Assembly: GCA_031290205.1 (NCBI GenBank)
Contig: JAITNZ010000129.1
Span: forward strand, 1-28,101
From: Spirochaetaceae bacterium
GTDB taxonomy: Bacteria; Spirochaetota; Spirochaetia; Treponematales; Breznakiellaceae
Direction of reading: 5' to 3'
DNA length: 28,101 bases
A program made the translations under genes and the position numbers. The first letter of the stretch is position 1; each line of letters opens with the position of its first letter. This document shows, piece by piece, positions 1-8,200 of the stretch. Below the pieces are notes generated by a model. That model was not told the DNA's origin and ran no database searches. It saw only the letters and a list, made by a program, of their open reading frames with translations.

Positions 1-89
<89 letters not shown>

Positions 90-593
90 ACAAATGAGCA
101 ATTAAGAATGAGCAATGAACAATATTTTGGGGCGAAAGCCGCTGGTTTTTGCTTGAAGAGCGGCGTACAGCAGTCAATTTTGTCAGAAAACAAGTGGTTT
201 TCACTTGGAGAGCGAATTTTTGCTTGAAAAAGCGGCGGGAGTGCAGCTAAAAGCGTGAAAAATTCAGCGTTTTTGACCAGATATCGGCTCATTTTGGGAT
301 GCCAAAACTTCATAATCAACATTGTAAGCGGATGCAAAAAATTTGTCAAGAGGGGCGCCTCATAATGGGCAGCGTAATGCGTTCAATTGCCCCGCCATTG
401 CCTCAAGCGTGGGTGCGCCGGTAAGCCGTTGCCGGCTTCCCCGTCTCGTCCGCCCACGCGATTTGCAGCTAAGCTGATTCGCGCAACTTAGCCAACAACG
501 GCTTTCGCTTAGCGAAGGTAAAGCAGGAACCACCTGTGTCGGCGCGGGGCTAGTGCAAGTGCGGGGGCTACTGTAGAATATTTTTGCTGTGCA
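90..593. other. non-coding region with small hairpins
   Basis: No convincing gene is visible. The stretch holds two similar short motifs (TTTTTGCTTGAAGAGCGGCG near 146 and a variant near 219), a perfect 6-bp hairpin at 423-438 (AAGCCG, loop TTGC, CGGCTT), and at about 496-524 a distant relative of the CTTTTCATAGCGAAGGCAAG repeat found at 8312, 23252, 23295 and 23418. A minus-strand open frame at 360-608 has no recognisable domain and is judged chance. Confidence 0.5.
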
Positions 594-602
594 TGCTAAA
601 AT
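594..602 (+). promoter_or_regulatory. extended -10 promoter of cvpA
   Basis: TGCTAAAAT is an extended -10 element (TGn plus TAAAAT) that ends 7 nt before ATG 610. No good -35 box is present, as is usual for extended -10 promoters. The expected transcription start coincides with the ATG and no Shine-Dalgarno sequence precedes it, so the mRNA may be leaderless. Confidence 0.4.
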
Positions 603-609
603 CATCACT

Positions 610-1125
610 ATGGGGCTTTCGATACTTGACTATGTTCTTATATTTGTTTTTTTGATTACTGCTATCCATGCGGCGTTTCGCGGGTTTGTCGTGCAAATTA
701 CCGGCGTTGCATGGCTCGTTATCGGGCTTTTGTTTGCCGTGTCGTTCTATCCCGAGGGGGGGGCATATCTGCGCACAAAGATATTGAGCGATGTTGAATA
801 TATCCCCGAAGTGCTTGCGTTTCTCGCCCTGTTTTGGATTGCATTCATCGTGATAAAAATTTTCGGCACCATGCTGCGGGAGATTGTCGAGCGTCTGCAT
901 CTGTCGGCGCTCGATAGAATTTTAGGCGTTATGTTTGGCATCATCAAGGGAATCGCCGTTGTCGGTTTTATTCTTTTTATCATCAGGGTGCAGCCGCTTA
1001 CCGATACGGATGCGCTGCTACGGGAAAGCTCGGTAAATCGTCTATTGATGCCTCACATAGAAAAAATCGAAAAAGAGACAAAAATCGATCGCATCGTACC
1101 GTTGGCTGGGGGCGTGAATGTTTGA
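610..1125 (+). CDS. cvpA: CvpA family membrane protein
   Basis: The product is a 171-aa integral membrane protein of the CvpA (colicin V production) family. It has four hydrophobic segments at about residues 5-20, 28-46, 66-85 and 105-125. The opening GLSILDYVLI followed by FRGFV matches the family's N-terminal pattern (a D in the first helix, then R/G-F). A GTG at 589 would add seven residues, but ATG 610 fits the family start and follows an extended -10 element directly. The stop overlaps the delta' start by 8 bp, so the two genes are cotranscribed. A G8 run lies at 756-763. The molecular function of CvpA proteins is not settled; they are linked to envelope homeostasis. The family call is fairly sure. 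Confidence 0.8.
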   Translation: MGLSILDYVLIFVFLITAIHAAFRGFVVQITGVAWLVIGLLFAVSFYPEGGAYLRTKILSDVEYIPEVLAFLALFWIAFIVIKIFGTMLREIVERLHLSALDRILGVMFGIIKGIAVVGFILFIIRVQPLTDTDALLRESSVNRLLMPHIEKIEKETKIDRIVPLAGGVNV

Positions 1126-2017
1126 AAATATTATTGGGCAGCCCATAATTGAAACAATTAAAAACGACTTGGTAGCAAACACGCTTCCCCCCTCACTCTT
1201 ATTTTCCGGCAGCCCCGCCGGCGCCAAGGGGAGCAGTGCGCTCGAACTTGCGCGGGTTTTATCCTGTCAGGCGGCGGACGCAATTGATGAACGCAAGACC
1301 GCACTCTGGGATTGTAAATGTTCATCCTGCGAATCCCATCGCCGCCTCGCACATCCTGACATGCTCTGTATGGGTCCGCGTTCATTTCAGGCGGAAATAA
1401 ATGCCGGCAAGACGCTCTTTCTCCGTGAGCCTGATAACGCCTTACGAAAAATATTTTTGCAAAGGGCGGTACAGAAACTCCTCATGCGGTTTTCCCCTGT
1501 CTTGTGGGAAGGCGAGAGTAAGAGTACAAAATTCAACAAAACACTGGAAGACCTTGAGGACGATATGGATGAGTTTTCGCAGTGGAAGAAGAGCGATGCG
1601 AAAAAACAGGAAAAGCTGTTGAACTCGATAGCCGACAATGCCCGCAAGCTTGAACTCGATTGCTCCTCCGATGCGATACCCGTATCGCATATACGCAATG
1701 CTTCATACTGGCTCAGGCTTACCCCCGGCGGCAGGCGGAAGGTGGTAATCATCGAAAATGCCGATAAGATGAACGACTCGGCGCGAAACTCACTCTTAAA
1801 GATTCTGGAAGAGCCGCCTGAGAAGGCATCGATTATTCTTACCTCGGCAAAACCGGACTCGCTTTTGCCGACGATACTTTCCCGCCTCCGCAATTACGCG
1901 TTTACAAAGCGGAGCGCGGAAACCGAAGTGGATGTCGTTAACCGTGTATTCCGCGATGGCGCCTCACTCAAAGCGGGGGGGGGGGGACACAAGAAAATAT
2001 TATCGCGCGCTACTTAG
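1118..2017 (+). CDS. holB: DNA polymerase III delta'-like subunit, N-terminal part
   Basis: This is the AAA+ clamp-loader subunit of the replicative polymerase. The frame opens FENIIGQ, has a P-loop-like GSPAGAKGSSA at about residues 31-41, a zinc-binding cysteine group (LSC, then CKCSSC), and IIENADKMNDSARNSLLKIL followed by EEPPEKASIILTS and the sensor-1/arginine-finger region (TILSRLRNYAF, where the usual SRC is SRL). The degenerate P-loop suits delta' better than DnaX. The frame runs into a G12 tract at 1975-1986 and stops at 2017 after a nonsense tail (GHKKILSRAT). The true continuation lies in another frame (next entry). An insert of about 80 residues between the zinc group and the DKM motif is unusual. 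It overlaps cvpA by 8 bp. Confidence 0.75.
   Translation: MFENIIGQPIIETIKNDLVANTLPPSLLFSGSPAGAKGSSALELARVLSCQAADAIDERKTALWDCKCSSCESHRRLAHPDMLCMGPRSFQAEINAGKTLFLREPDNALRKIFLQRAVQKLLMRFSPVLWEGESKSTKFNKTLEDLEDDMDEFSQWKKSDAKKQEKLLNSIADNARKLELDCSSDAIPVSHIRNASYWLRLTPGGRRKVVIIENADKMNDSARNSLLKILEEPPEKASIILTSAKPDSLLPTILSRLRNYAFTKRSAETEVDVVNRVFRDGASLKAGGGGHKKILSRAT
1975..1986 (+). repeat. G12 homopolymer interrupting the delta' gene
   Basis: Twelve consecutive G sit inside the delta' coding region. With 13 (or 10) G the upstream frame would continue as GGGGTQENIIARYLDQYLPV and on to the stop at 2505. With 12 it ends after ten codons. The tract is therefore either a slippage or phase-variation site or an indel error. 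Confidence 0.9.
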
Positions 2018-2031
2018 ACCAATATCTTCCT

Positions 2032-2505
2032 GTGCCCAGTGAAGCTCTCTCCCCTGCCGCCGCTTATTTTTTAGCATCAATTGCCGTCAGCGCAATTAGG
2101 GTGATGCGAAAAGAAAACATGAGTGGTAACGTGGGGGACGAGGAGCAGGGGGGGCAAGAAATCTTGATTGCGATTGGGACGCATGCATCGTCCAGTGCGA
2201 AGAGTGGCGGATTTGGCGCGCCGGCAACGGATATAAAAACGCTTGTCGCTGCCGTCCGCGCCGCTGCGGGGAAATTTGAAGTGCGCAGCATGTATGGGGT
2301 ATTTCTTGAAAAAATCTGCTCCGCCCTTTCGCAGAGTCTTTCGGAGTGTGAGCAGGGGGGGGGCGCTATAGCATACCGGAATGCGCTGAAAGAGGCAATA
2401 GAAGAGAGCCGTCTTGCGGTGGAAATTTATAATCAGAGCATAGAGCTTGCGCTGGAACGCCTTGCGCAGCGATTGATAGATTGTTTTGCAAAGGCTGGAG
2501 TGTAA
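2032..2505 (+). CDS. holB: DNA polymerase III delta'-like subunit, C-terminal part (frameshifted)
   Basis: This open frame continues the delta' gene in a shifted frame. Coding-like sequence can be read back to about 1987 (TQENIIARYLDQYLP), so GTG 2032 is only the first start codon and not a genuine gene start. There is no Shine-Dalgarno sequence. The segment is mostly helical (for example AALSPAAAYFLASI-like and IELALERLAQRLIDCF near the end) and would form the C-terminal collar domain, although it is longer than in E. coli. A second G run (G9, 2355-2363) encodes glycines in frame. With the frame restored the full protein would have about 462 residues. Function by itself is unlikely. Confidence 0.65.
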   Translation: MPSEALSPAAAYFLASIAVSAIRVMRKENMSGNVGDEEQGGQEILIAIGTHASSSAKSGGFGAPATDIKTLVAAVRAAAGKFEVRSMYGVFLEKICSALSQSLSECEQGGGAIAYRNALKEAIEESRLAVEIYNQSIELALERLAQRLIDCFAKAGV

Positions 2506-2530
2506 GGATAGGGCACTGTTGAATAGAAGA

Positions 2531-2565
2531 ATTTGTCCACAGATTACACAGATGAACACAGATTA
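2531..2565. repeat. dispersed CCACAGAT/ACACAGAT repeat, copy 1
   Basis: The sequence ATTTGTCCACAGATTACACA and following bases belong to a family also present at 22674-22730, 24061-24117 and, in reverse orientation, 26658-26713. All copies here are short iterations of (T/C)CACAGAT placed between genes. This copy lies between the delta' gene and the histidine kinase. Confidence 0.75.
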
Positions 2566-2664
2566 TGGCATAACAATCAGTGTTGATAGGCGGAAGAAAA
2601 ACCGAACAGCAAAAAAAAGATAGGAGTGTGGACGCATAGCTATTAATTATGCGCAATAAAAAAA

Positions 2665-3879
2665 TTGAATAGTTTTTTGTTGAGTAGTTTTAGGAAGTTT
2701 GATAAACTAACGAGGGAACAGGCGCGGCAGGTATTTTCGCGAACTCTTGACGACATAGAGCGGTACGAGACGGCGTTTAACTCACTTTCGCGTGGGATAC
2801 TAGTATGCGATGAGCGGCAGAAGCTTGTTTTGACGAATAAATCGGCGCAACGGCTTTTATTAATAAAGCACCATGATGAGTATACTGAACCCGTGTGGGA
2901 TATAATCAAAGACAGCACCATCTCGGAATTTCTTCATGACACTTTAAGCTCTGGCAATAGCGGGGATGAACAATGTTTTGTGTTTGAGGGGTCGAATTCT
3001 CCGCGTCGTTTATTAAACTTTCATGTACTTCCATTGGTCAAGGAGCATCACATCACGGGCTCTTTAATTATTATTGAGGATGTGACAGAAAAAAAAATAC
3101 GGGAGGCGGAACTCCGCCGCATAGAAAGCTTAGCCAGTCTTACAACATTAGCGGCGGGGGTAGCGCATGAAATAAAGAATCCACTTGCCTCATTATCGAT
3201 ACATGTTCAGTTGTTACAAAAAATGCTGAGCTACAGTCGGGAAACATGCAAAAAAGAAGACACCGATACTGTTATGCCTTTTGAAAGCATGGGGAACCAT
3301 CTTTCGATTCTAAATGAAGAGATAGGCAGGTTAAACCATATAGTAGTTGATTTTCTATTTGCGGTTCGACCTATGAATTTAATGCTGATAAAATCTAATA
3401 TCAATAAACTATTAAAAGAGATAATTGCGTTCATAAAATATGAAGCAGAGGATGCCCGTATAACGTGTGTCGCTGAATTGCAAAAAAATCTCCCGTGGAT
3501 TGAATTTGACGAAAGGTATATGAAGCAGGCATTATTGAATCTAATAAAGAACTCACTTGATGCGATGCAAAACAAGACAGATAAAGTGCTTACTATCAAG
3601 AGCGAATCGGATGACACACAGATAACCATCAGCATTGGCGACACTGGGTCTGGCATTAGCGGTGAAAATAAGGCGAAAATTTTCGAGCCGTATTTTACCA
3701 CGAAGAAGATGGGGACGGGGCTTGGTCTTACTTTGGTTTATAAAATTATCAAGGAACATAAAGGCGAGATACGGGTTGATTCCAAAGAGGGGGTGGGGAC
3801 TACTTTTAGTGTTATGCTTCCCCTACCTCAGCCGAAGCTGCGTTTATTAAACTATGCGGGGGATTCTTATGAAATTTAG
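2665..3879 (+). CDS. PAS-domain histidine kinase (NtrB/AtoS type)
   Basis: This 404-aa sensor kinase has no obvious membrane segment. An N-terminal PAS-like domain (about residues 30-145) is followed by HisKA with phospho-acceptor His168 in GVAHEIKNPL and a HATPase_c domain with N-box LLNLIKNSLDAM, G1 GDTGSGIS, F-box IFEPYFTTK and G2 GTGLGL. This architecture is typical of cytosolic NtrB-like kinases that control sigma-54 activators, and the next gene is such an activator, overlapping by 11 bp. The start is uncertain. TTG 2665 lies in frame but has no good ribosome site, whereas ATG 2649 followed by an A7 run would enter this frame if the run had six A. The signal sensed cannot be read from the sequence. 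Confidence 0.88.
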   Translation: MNSFLLSSFRKFDKLTREQARQVFSRTLDDIERYETAFNSLSRGILVCDERQKLVLTNKSAQRLLLIKHHDEYTEPVWDIIKDSTISEFLHDTLSSGNSGDEQCFVFEGSNSPRRLLNFHVLPLVKEHHITGSLIIIEDVTEKKIREAELRRIESLASLTTLAAGVAHEIKNPLASLSIHVQLLQKMLSYSRETCKKEDTDTVMPFESMGNHLSILNEEIGRLNHIVVDFLFAVRPMNLMLIKSNINKLLKEIIAFIKYEAEDARITCVAELQKNLPWIEFDERYMKQALLNLIKNSLDAMQNKTDKVLTIKSESDDTQITISIGDTGSGISGENKAKIFEPYFTTKKMGTGLGLTLVYKIIKEHKGEIRVDSKEGVGTTFSVMLPLPQPKLRLLNYAGDSYEI

Positions 3880-5221
3880 AATAATGGTTGTTGATGATGA
3901 AAAAAACATTCGGGACGGGCTTGCCGAATTCTTCAAGATGGAAGGCTATGATGTAGAAAGTATGCCCGATGGCATAGCGGCTCACAATAGGTTTCAGAAG
4001 GGGGATATTGATCTTGTTATCACCGATCTTCGCATGCCAGGGATGACGGGTGAAGAACTTCTTAAAAAAATAAAATCAGAATCACCGGGAGTTCCCGTTA
4101 TTGTGCTTACCGGACACGGCACGGTAAAGGAAGCGGTGCAGGCGATGAAAGACGGCGCTTGGGATTTTCTTACCAAACCAATTCAGGATTTAGACCGGCT
4201 TACCCTCATTGTAAAACGCGCGTTGGGGAATCGGGAGCGCCGCTTAAAGAGCAAACAGTTAGAGGAAGAGCTTGAGCTGCACAAACAATCGCGGGTGATG
4301 ATTGGCAACAGTGCGGCGATGAACCATGTGATGGATCTTATCAGCAGGGCGGCGCCGACGAGAGCATCGATTTTAATTACCGGCGAATCCGGCGTTGGCA
4401 AGGAACTGGTTGCTGATGCGATTCAGAAACTTTCCCCGCGCAAAGGCAAACCGTTTATAAAAGTACACTGCGCCGCGCTTGCCGAAAGTCTTTTAGAGAG
4501 TGAGCTATTCGGGCACGAGAAAGGGGCGTTTACCGGCGCGGCGGCGCGGCGGCGCGGTAAATTCGAGCTTGCCAACGAGGGCACTTTATTTTTAGATGAA
4601 ATTGGTGAAATTGATCAGAATACTCAGATCAAACTTTTGCGTGTATTACAGGAACGGAAGTTCGAGCGTGTTGGTGGTGAAGAGACGATAGAGGTTGATA
4701 TAAGGATAATTGCGGCGACAAACAAGGATCTGCTTGCAGAAATTAAAAAAGGGAATTTTAGGGAAGACCTCTATTATCGTTTGAATGTCGTTTCAATATT
4801 TGTCCCGCCGCTTCGTGATAGAAAAGACGATCTCTATCTATTGATAAACTCATTTCTAAAAACATTTGCTACCGAAAATGACAAAGAGGTTTACAGCATA
4901 GATGCGAAGGCGCGCGCCCGCCTCGAGAACTATGACTGGCCAGGCAATGTGCGTGAGCTAAGGAACTGCATGGAGAGTACTGTTGTCATGGCAAAGGGGC
5001 GCGAAATAAGCGAAGATGATCTGCCGCCCAATATTCAATCGATTACCGACAAAGGCTGGATTCGCATTCCTCAGGGGCTTAGTCTGGCACAAGCGGAGGA
5101 GATTATCATCCGCGAGACGATGAGTGTTCAGGAAGGAAACAAGAGCGAGGCGGCAAAGGTCCTCGGCATAGGAAGAAAAACATTATACCACAAGCTCAGA
5201 GAATACAACATGGAGGAATGA
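3869..5221 (+). CDS. sigma-54-dependent response regulator (NtrC family)
   Basis: The product is a 450-aa activator of RNA polymerase carrying sigma-54. Residues 1-120 form a receiver domain with acidic pocket DD9-10, phospho-acceptor Asp53 (VITDLRMPG) and FLTKP near 103. Next is the AAA+ domain with Walker A GESGVGKE, the sigma-54 contact loop GAFTGA and Walker B LFLDEIGE. The C-terminus is a Fis-type helix-turn-helix (EGNKSEAAKVLGIGRKTLYH). ATG 3869 is preferred over ATG 3854 because MKFRIMVVDDE is the normal start of a receiver domain and GGGGG lies upstream. It overlaps the kinase gene and must be its partner. Target promoters are not evident; no clear -24/-12 element was recognised in the window. 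Confidence 0.92.
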   Translation: MKFRIMVVDDEKNIRDGLAEFFKMEGYDVESMPDGIAAHNRFQKGDIDLVITDLRMPGMTGEELLKKIKSESPGVPVIVLTGHGTVKEAVQAMKDGAWDFLTKPIQDLDRLTLIVKRALGNRERRLKSKQLEEELELHKQSRVMIGNSAAMNHVMDLISRAAPTRASILITGESGVGKELVADAIQKLSPRKGKPFIKVHCAALAESLLESELFGHEKGAFTGAAARRRGKFELANEGTLFLDEIGEIDQNTQIKLLRVLQERKFERVGGEETIEVDIRIIAATNKDLLAEIKKGNFREDLYYRLNVVSIFVPPLRDRKDDLYLLINSFLKTFATENDKEVYSIDAKARARLENYDWPGNVRELRNCMESTVVMAKGREISEDDLPPNIQSITDKGWIRIPQGLSLAQAEEIIIRETMSVQEGNKSEAAKVLGIGRKTLYHKLREYNMEE

Positions 5222-5253
5222 TCTTATTGCTCACGCTTGATAAAATAAAAAAT

Positions 5254-5273
5254 CCCCGCAGCACGCTGCGGGG
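5254..5273. terminator. GC-rich hairpin after the kinase/regulator operon
   Basis: A perfect 8-bp stem (CCCCGCAG, loop CACG, CTGCGGGG) lies 33 bp past the regulator stop. It is followed by TATTAAA and preceded by an A-rich run, so as an intrinsic terminator it would work better on the minus strand. It may be bidirectional. Confidence 0.55.
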
Positions 5274-5368
5274 TATTAAACCCCACTGCGAATAAGCTAT
5301 CCTATCCTCGTGGACTAATCCGACACGAGGCGCCTCTTACAGCAAAGACCCATAACGCACGGGTATAA

Positions 5369-5397
5369 TTGACAAGGAGTATAAAAGTATATACCAT
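5369..5397 (+). promoter_or_regulatory. sigma-70-type promoter of the 5404 gene
   Basis: A TTGACA box, a 17-nt spacer and TACCAT are followed by 6 nt and then ATG 5404. The expected transcription start coincides with the ATG, and the nearest GGAG (5376-5379) is too far away to serve as a ribosome site. Confidence 0.45.
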
Positions 5398-5403
5398 AAA
5401 AAG

Positions 5404-6123
5404 ATGAGTATAAGGGTATTGTTTTTTGCGCTGTTTTCTCTTTTCTTTTTGCAAACGGGTGTCGGCGAGGAACTCACACTTTCGAGGATTGAAGGCGCAT
5501 TCGGTTTTGACTGGAAGTATAACAGGACGACGAGAAATCATTTCGAGATGTTCAGTTACGGAAGCGTTCAAGCAAATAATATCTATACCGTTGATGCGGG
5601 CTTCCTCTTTAATGGCAACCATTATTTTGATGAGTCCGTTTCATTTCTCGGTGCGGAGCTTTCACTGTCCAAAGTCCCCGTCTCTTTTTTTACTTTTTTA
5701 AGAAATTTTAATATCAGGCTTCTTTACATCTATGATGCTATTCCCGAATACCGGATGCGCTCTCATTCGTTGATACCGTCTATATCGTTTAACAGTAAAT
5801 ATGTTGAAGTTTCACTCGGTCCCCATTGGAGATGGACCAGCTTTTTAGGTGAGGCGGCGATACTTGAAGGGCAGGCGGCGCTTTCACTCGTGATAACGCC
5901 CTTTACTACCGAAAAGTGGACGGCGGGTATCAATATTGCCAACTTCGATGAATATTTCCCGGGCGGGCTTTGGGATTTTTATCTTAAGATTTTCTGTAAT
6001 TACCGTTTGAGTAAGCAGCTTTCTCTTGATAATGCCCTCTATCTCTATCAGTCAGGGATTGATGGCTGGACGGTAACTTTTTACGGATTTAAGGCACGGA
6101 GCGCCCTTACGCTGGCATGGTAA
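5404..6123 (+). CDS. exported hypothetical protein, possible outer-membrane beta-barrel
   Basis: I do not recognise this 239-aa protein. It starts with a signal peptide (MSIRVLFFALFSLFFLQTGV, then GEE). The rest is rich in alternating aromatic and hydrophobic strands and ends in an aromatic residue (ALTLAW), a pattern typical of outer-membrane beta-barrels. No enzymatic motif is visible. It overlaps the following phosphoesterase lipoprotein gene by 7 bp, so the two are translated together and may act in the same envelope process. The promoter immediately upstream suggests that this pair is its own transcription unit, separate from the two-component operon. Confidence 0.6.
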   Translation: MSIRVLFFALFSLFFLQTGVGEELTLSRIEGAFGFDWKYNRTTRNHFEMFSYGSVQANNIYTVDAGFLFNGNHYFDESVSFLGAELSLSKVPVSFFTFLRNFNIRLLYIYDAIPEYRMRSHSLIPSISFNSKYVEVSLGPHWRWTSFLGEAAILEGQAALSLVITPFTTEKWTAGINIANFDEYFPGGLWDFYLKIFCNYRLSKQLSLDNALYLYQSGIDGWTVTFYGFKARSALTLAW

Positions 6124-6998
6124 AGAAGATATACGCTCTTATATTCTTGATGCTCTGCGGCGCCCTCTTTGCCTCATGCGAAATTGATTATGCGGGGCTC
6201 TTCTATTCCGAGGAACTCGATGAAAGATTAACGCAGGCGGATAGCTTCCCCTACCTTGACGGGCATGGCTGGAGAACGCTCGATATAGGCAGCGCTTCAT
6301 ATAGCTTTCTATTCATTACCGACGTGCATGTGGCGGAGGATGATTCAAGCGGGTTTGAAAATCTCAAAAACCTCAAAAAAAGATTTATCGCAAGCGATAG
6401 ATTTGTGGTAGCGGGGGGCGATCTTACGCAAAGCGGGACTCGTAACGAAATAGCGCTTTTTATACAAGCAACGGAAACATGGCATCGGGTGGATAGCGCC
6501 GGAGCTGCCGTTGCGGAATCGATGCCCTGCTATATGGTTATCGGCAATCACGATATATTTTTCGGTAATTGGAGCGTGTGGAAAGAGCTGGTAGGTTCGA
6601 CCCGATACCGTATCGACACACGCTCTGACGATGCGGGCGGCGCCACACTCCTCGTGCTTGATACGGCTAACGCTTACTTTGGGAGTAATCAACTTGATTG
6701 GTTGGATGCCCAACTCAAGCGGGCACAACCGAATACCTTTATCTTTGCGCACGGCACTCTCTTTGTAAACGAAAACCCCTTTGCCAATAAGAAATCAATT
6801 CCCCTCCATGAACGGGCACGAATTGTCTCGCTTATCGATTCATCGCCGGCAAAAGCATACTTTGCGGGGCACTTGCATCAGCGGGTGATTAAAGAGATAC
6901 AAAACAAACAGTACATCACGCTCGAAGATTTTCGTTCGCATCAGAATTTTGTCCGTGTATTTGTCAGCCCAGCCGGCGTTAGCTATTCATATTTTTAA
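6117..6998 (+). CDS. metallophosphoesterase lipoprotein
   Basis: This 293-aa calcineurin-like phosphoesterase is anchored as a lipoprotein. The signal peptide ends in LFASC with Cys21 as the lipidation site, a relaxed spirochaete-style lipobox. The metal-binding motifs appear in order: DVHV (D-x-H), GGDLTQSG (GD), GNHD, a histidine in FAHGTLF and GHLH. They bind a two-metal centre that hydrolyses phosphomono- or diesters; the substrate cannot be told from the sequence. The start overlaps the preceding barrel-like gene by 7 bp with no separate ribosome site, indicating translational coupling. A small hairpin follows the stop. Confidence 0.85.
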   Translation: MVKKIYALIFLMLCGALFASCEIDYAGLFYSEELDERLTQADSFPYLDGHGWRTLDIGSASYSFLFITDVHVAEDDSSGFENLKNLKKRFIASDRFVVAGGDLTQSGTRNEIALFIQATETWHRVDSAGAAVAESMPCYMVIGNHDIFFGNWSVWKELVGSTRYRIDTRSDDAGGATLLVLDTANAYFGSNQLDWLDAQLKRAQPNTFIFAHGTLFVNENPFANKKSIPLHERARIVSLIDSSPAKAYFAGHLHQRVIKEIQNKQYITLEDFRSHQNFVRVFVSPAGVSYSYF

Positions 6999-6999
6999 T

Positions 7000-7012
7000 C
7001 CGCCAGAGGCGG
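7000..7012 (+). terminator. short hairpin after the phosphoesterase gene
   Basis: CCGCC, loop AGA, GGCGG, then TTT, immediately after the stop codon at 6998. The stem is short, so termination is only possible. The CCGCC-nnn-GGCGG core also recurs inside argB (near 21703) and near 23285. Confidence 0.35.
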
Positions 7013-7087
7013 TTTCAGCCGTGCCCTTGGTAAGCGAAGGGCGATTCGTTCTCTTTAGGTGATGGGAATGGGTGATTTAGAGACGCT

Positions 7088-8035
7088 TTACACATGTGGG
7101 GTTTTTGCGGGGTCAATGGGTTTGCCGTTGTGGTAGATCATAAAAAAAAGCTGAGGCTTCGCGCTAAGCGTATCAACACCGAGCTTGCCGACTTCGCTTC
7201 CGGGGACAACGCGGTCCCATTTTTTTACGCTAAGGCTTTCGCAGCCGCCGTATACATAGTCGAAGCCGCCCTCACTTTTTATAATCACCACACGTCCGAA
7301 ACCGCGGTAGGGTCCGGCGGAAATGACGATGCCGGCGGTAAGGCTCCGCACCGGCTCGGTTTTTTCGCCTGTCAGCACAACGCCGCTGAGTTTTCCCTTC
7401 ATATAGGCGGATGATTTGGGAACTACGGGCCACTCAAGGGAGCCAAGAGGCTTCCCCGTTTTAGCAGGCGCCCCAGATGGTGCGGGCTTTGCGTTTTGTG
7501 TGGGCGCTTTCGTTGGCGGGCTTGTAGGCTGAAAGTCTGCGTTTTTCGCCGGCTGACGGGCAGGTTCGGCATATTGCGGCTCTTGCGGCACAGCTTGATT
7601 GCTGGCTGCCTGAAACGGCACTTTAATCGTATTTCCCACTTTTAAGATATAATTTGCGGGGAAATTATTTGCCGCCGCCAGCTCCTGAAAACTGATGCCG
7701 TATTTTCGGGCGATTCCATAAAGGGTATCGCCTTGCACGGCGCGATATTCAAGGGCGACGCGCCCGACGGGAGAAGCTGCGGCTGCCAAAGAGGGGATGC
7801 GGAGTTTTTGCCCCACATAGATTTTCCGAACATCGGCAATTCCATTGATAGCGAGAATGTCCGCTTCTTTTACATTATACTGCCGTGCCAGCGAATAGAC
7901 GGTATCGCCTTTCCTCACCGTATGATACACATTCTCCGCAGACAGAAAAACGCTGACGAATAGCAACAGAACGCAGAACATCGTGCGCCGATGCATGCAC
8001 GAAAAACGCGCCACTGCGGGAAAGATACACTTCAT
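7088..8035 (-). CDS. exported LysM protein with degenerate M23 (LytM) domain
   Basis: The product is an envelope protein of about 315 aa with a signal peptide (MFCVLLLFVSVFLSAEN), two LysM peptidoglycan-binding modules (YHTVRKGDTVYSLARQYNV and YRAVQGDTLYGIARKYGI), a Pro/Ala/Lys-rich linker, and a C-terminal M23/LytM-like domain. In active M23 peptidases zinc is bound by HxxxD and HxH. Here the first site reads LTGEK and the second reads FFMIY, so both ligand sets are lost. The protein is therefore probably a non-catalytic scaffold or an amidase activator of EnvC/NlpD type. Starts at 8074, 8035 or 7996 are possible. ATG 8035 is chosen because a GATAAT box lies 6 nt upstream. Transcribed alone. 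Confidence 0.8.
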   Translation of the reverse strand: MKCIFPAVARFSCMHRRTMFCVLLLFVSVFLSAENVYHTVRKGDTVYSLARQYNVKEADILAINGIADVRKIYVGQKLRIPSLAAAASPVGRVALEYRAVQGDTLYGIARKYGISFQELAAANNFPANYILKVGNTIKVPFQAASNQAVPQEPQYAEPARQPAKNADFQPTSPPTKAPTQNAKPAPSGAPAKTGKPLGSLEWPVVPKSSAYMKGKLSGVVLTGEKTEPVRSLTAGIVISAGPYRGFGRVVIIKSEGGFDYVYGGCESLSVKKWDRVVPGSEVGKLGVDTLSAKPQLFFMIYHNGKPIDPAKTPHV

Positions 8036-8041
8036 ATATCC

Positions 8042-8070
8042 ATTATCGGCAGACCGGAGGGTGGACTTAA
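8042..8070 (-). promoter_or_regulatory. possible promoter of the LysM gene
   Basis: Read on the minus strand: TTAAGT (8070-8065), a 17-nt spacer, GATAAT (8047-8042), then 6 nt to ATG 8035. The -35 box is weak (3 of 6). The arrangement again places the transcription start at the ATG. Confidence 0.3.
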
Positions 8071-8170
8071 GCATTAAAAAATGAGGAACATTGCGCTTCG
8101 TACGACTCTTAAACGCTGTAATTATATAAGCTAAAGTTCCTTAAAATATTATGACAACAAGGAGGATTTT

Positions 8171-8200
8171 ATGGCGTATTTATCGGAACACGAGGGTTGA
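8171..8200 (+). CDS. nine-codon ORF with strong ribosome site
   Basis: A near-perfect Shine-Dalgarno sequence (AAGGAGG) stands 5 nt before an ATG that opens only nine codons (MAYLSEHEG) before TGA. It lies about 180 bp upstream of the ccbP-like gene, with a copy of the TTTTCATA-GAAGGC repeat between. It could be a leader peptide or the surviving 5' end of a gene cut by repeat DNA. The next codons after TGA are open for another 16 triplets, but no family is recognisable. Confidence 0.35.
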   Translation: MAYLSEHEG

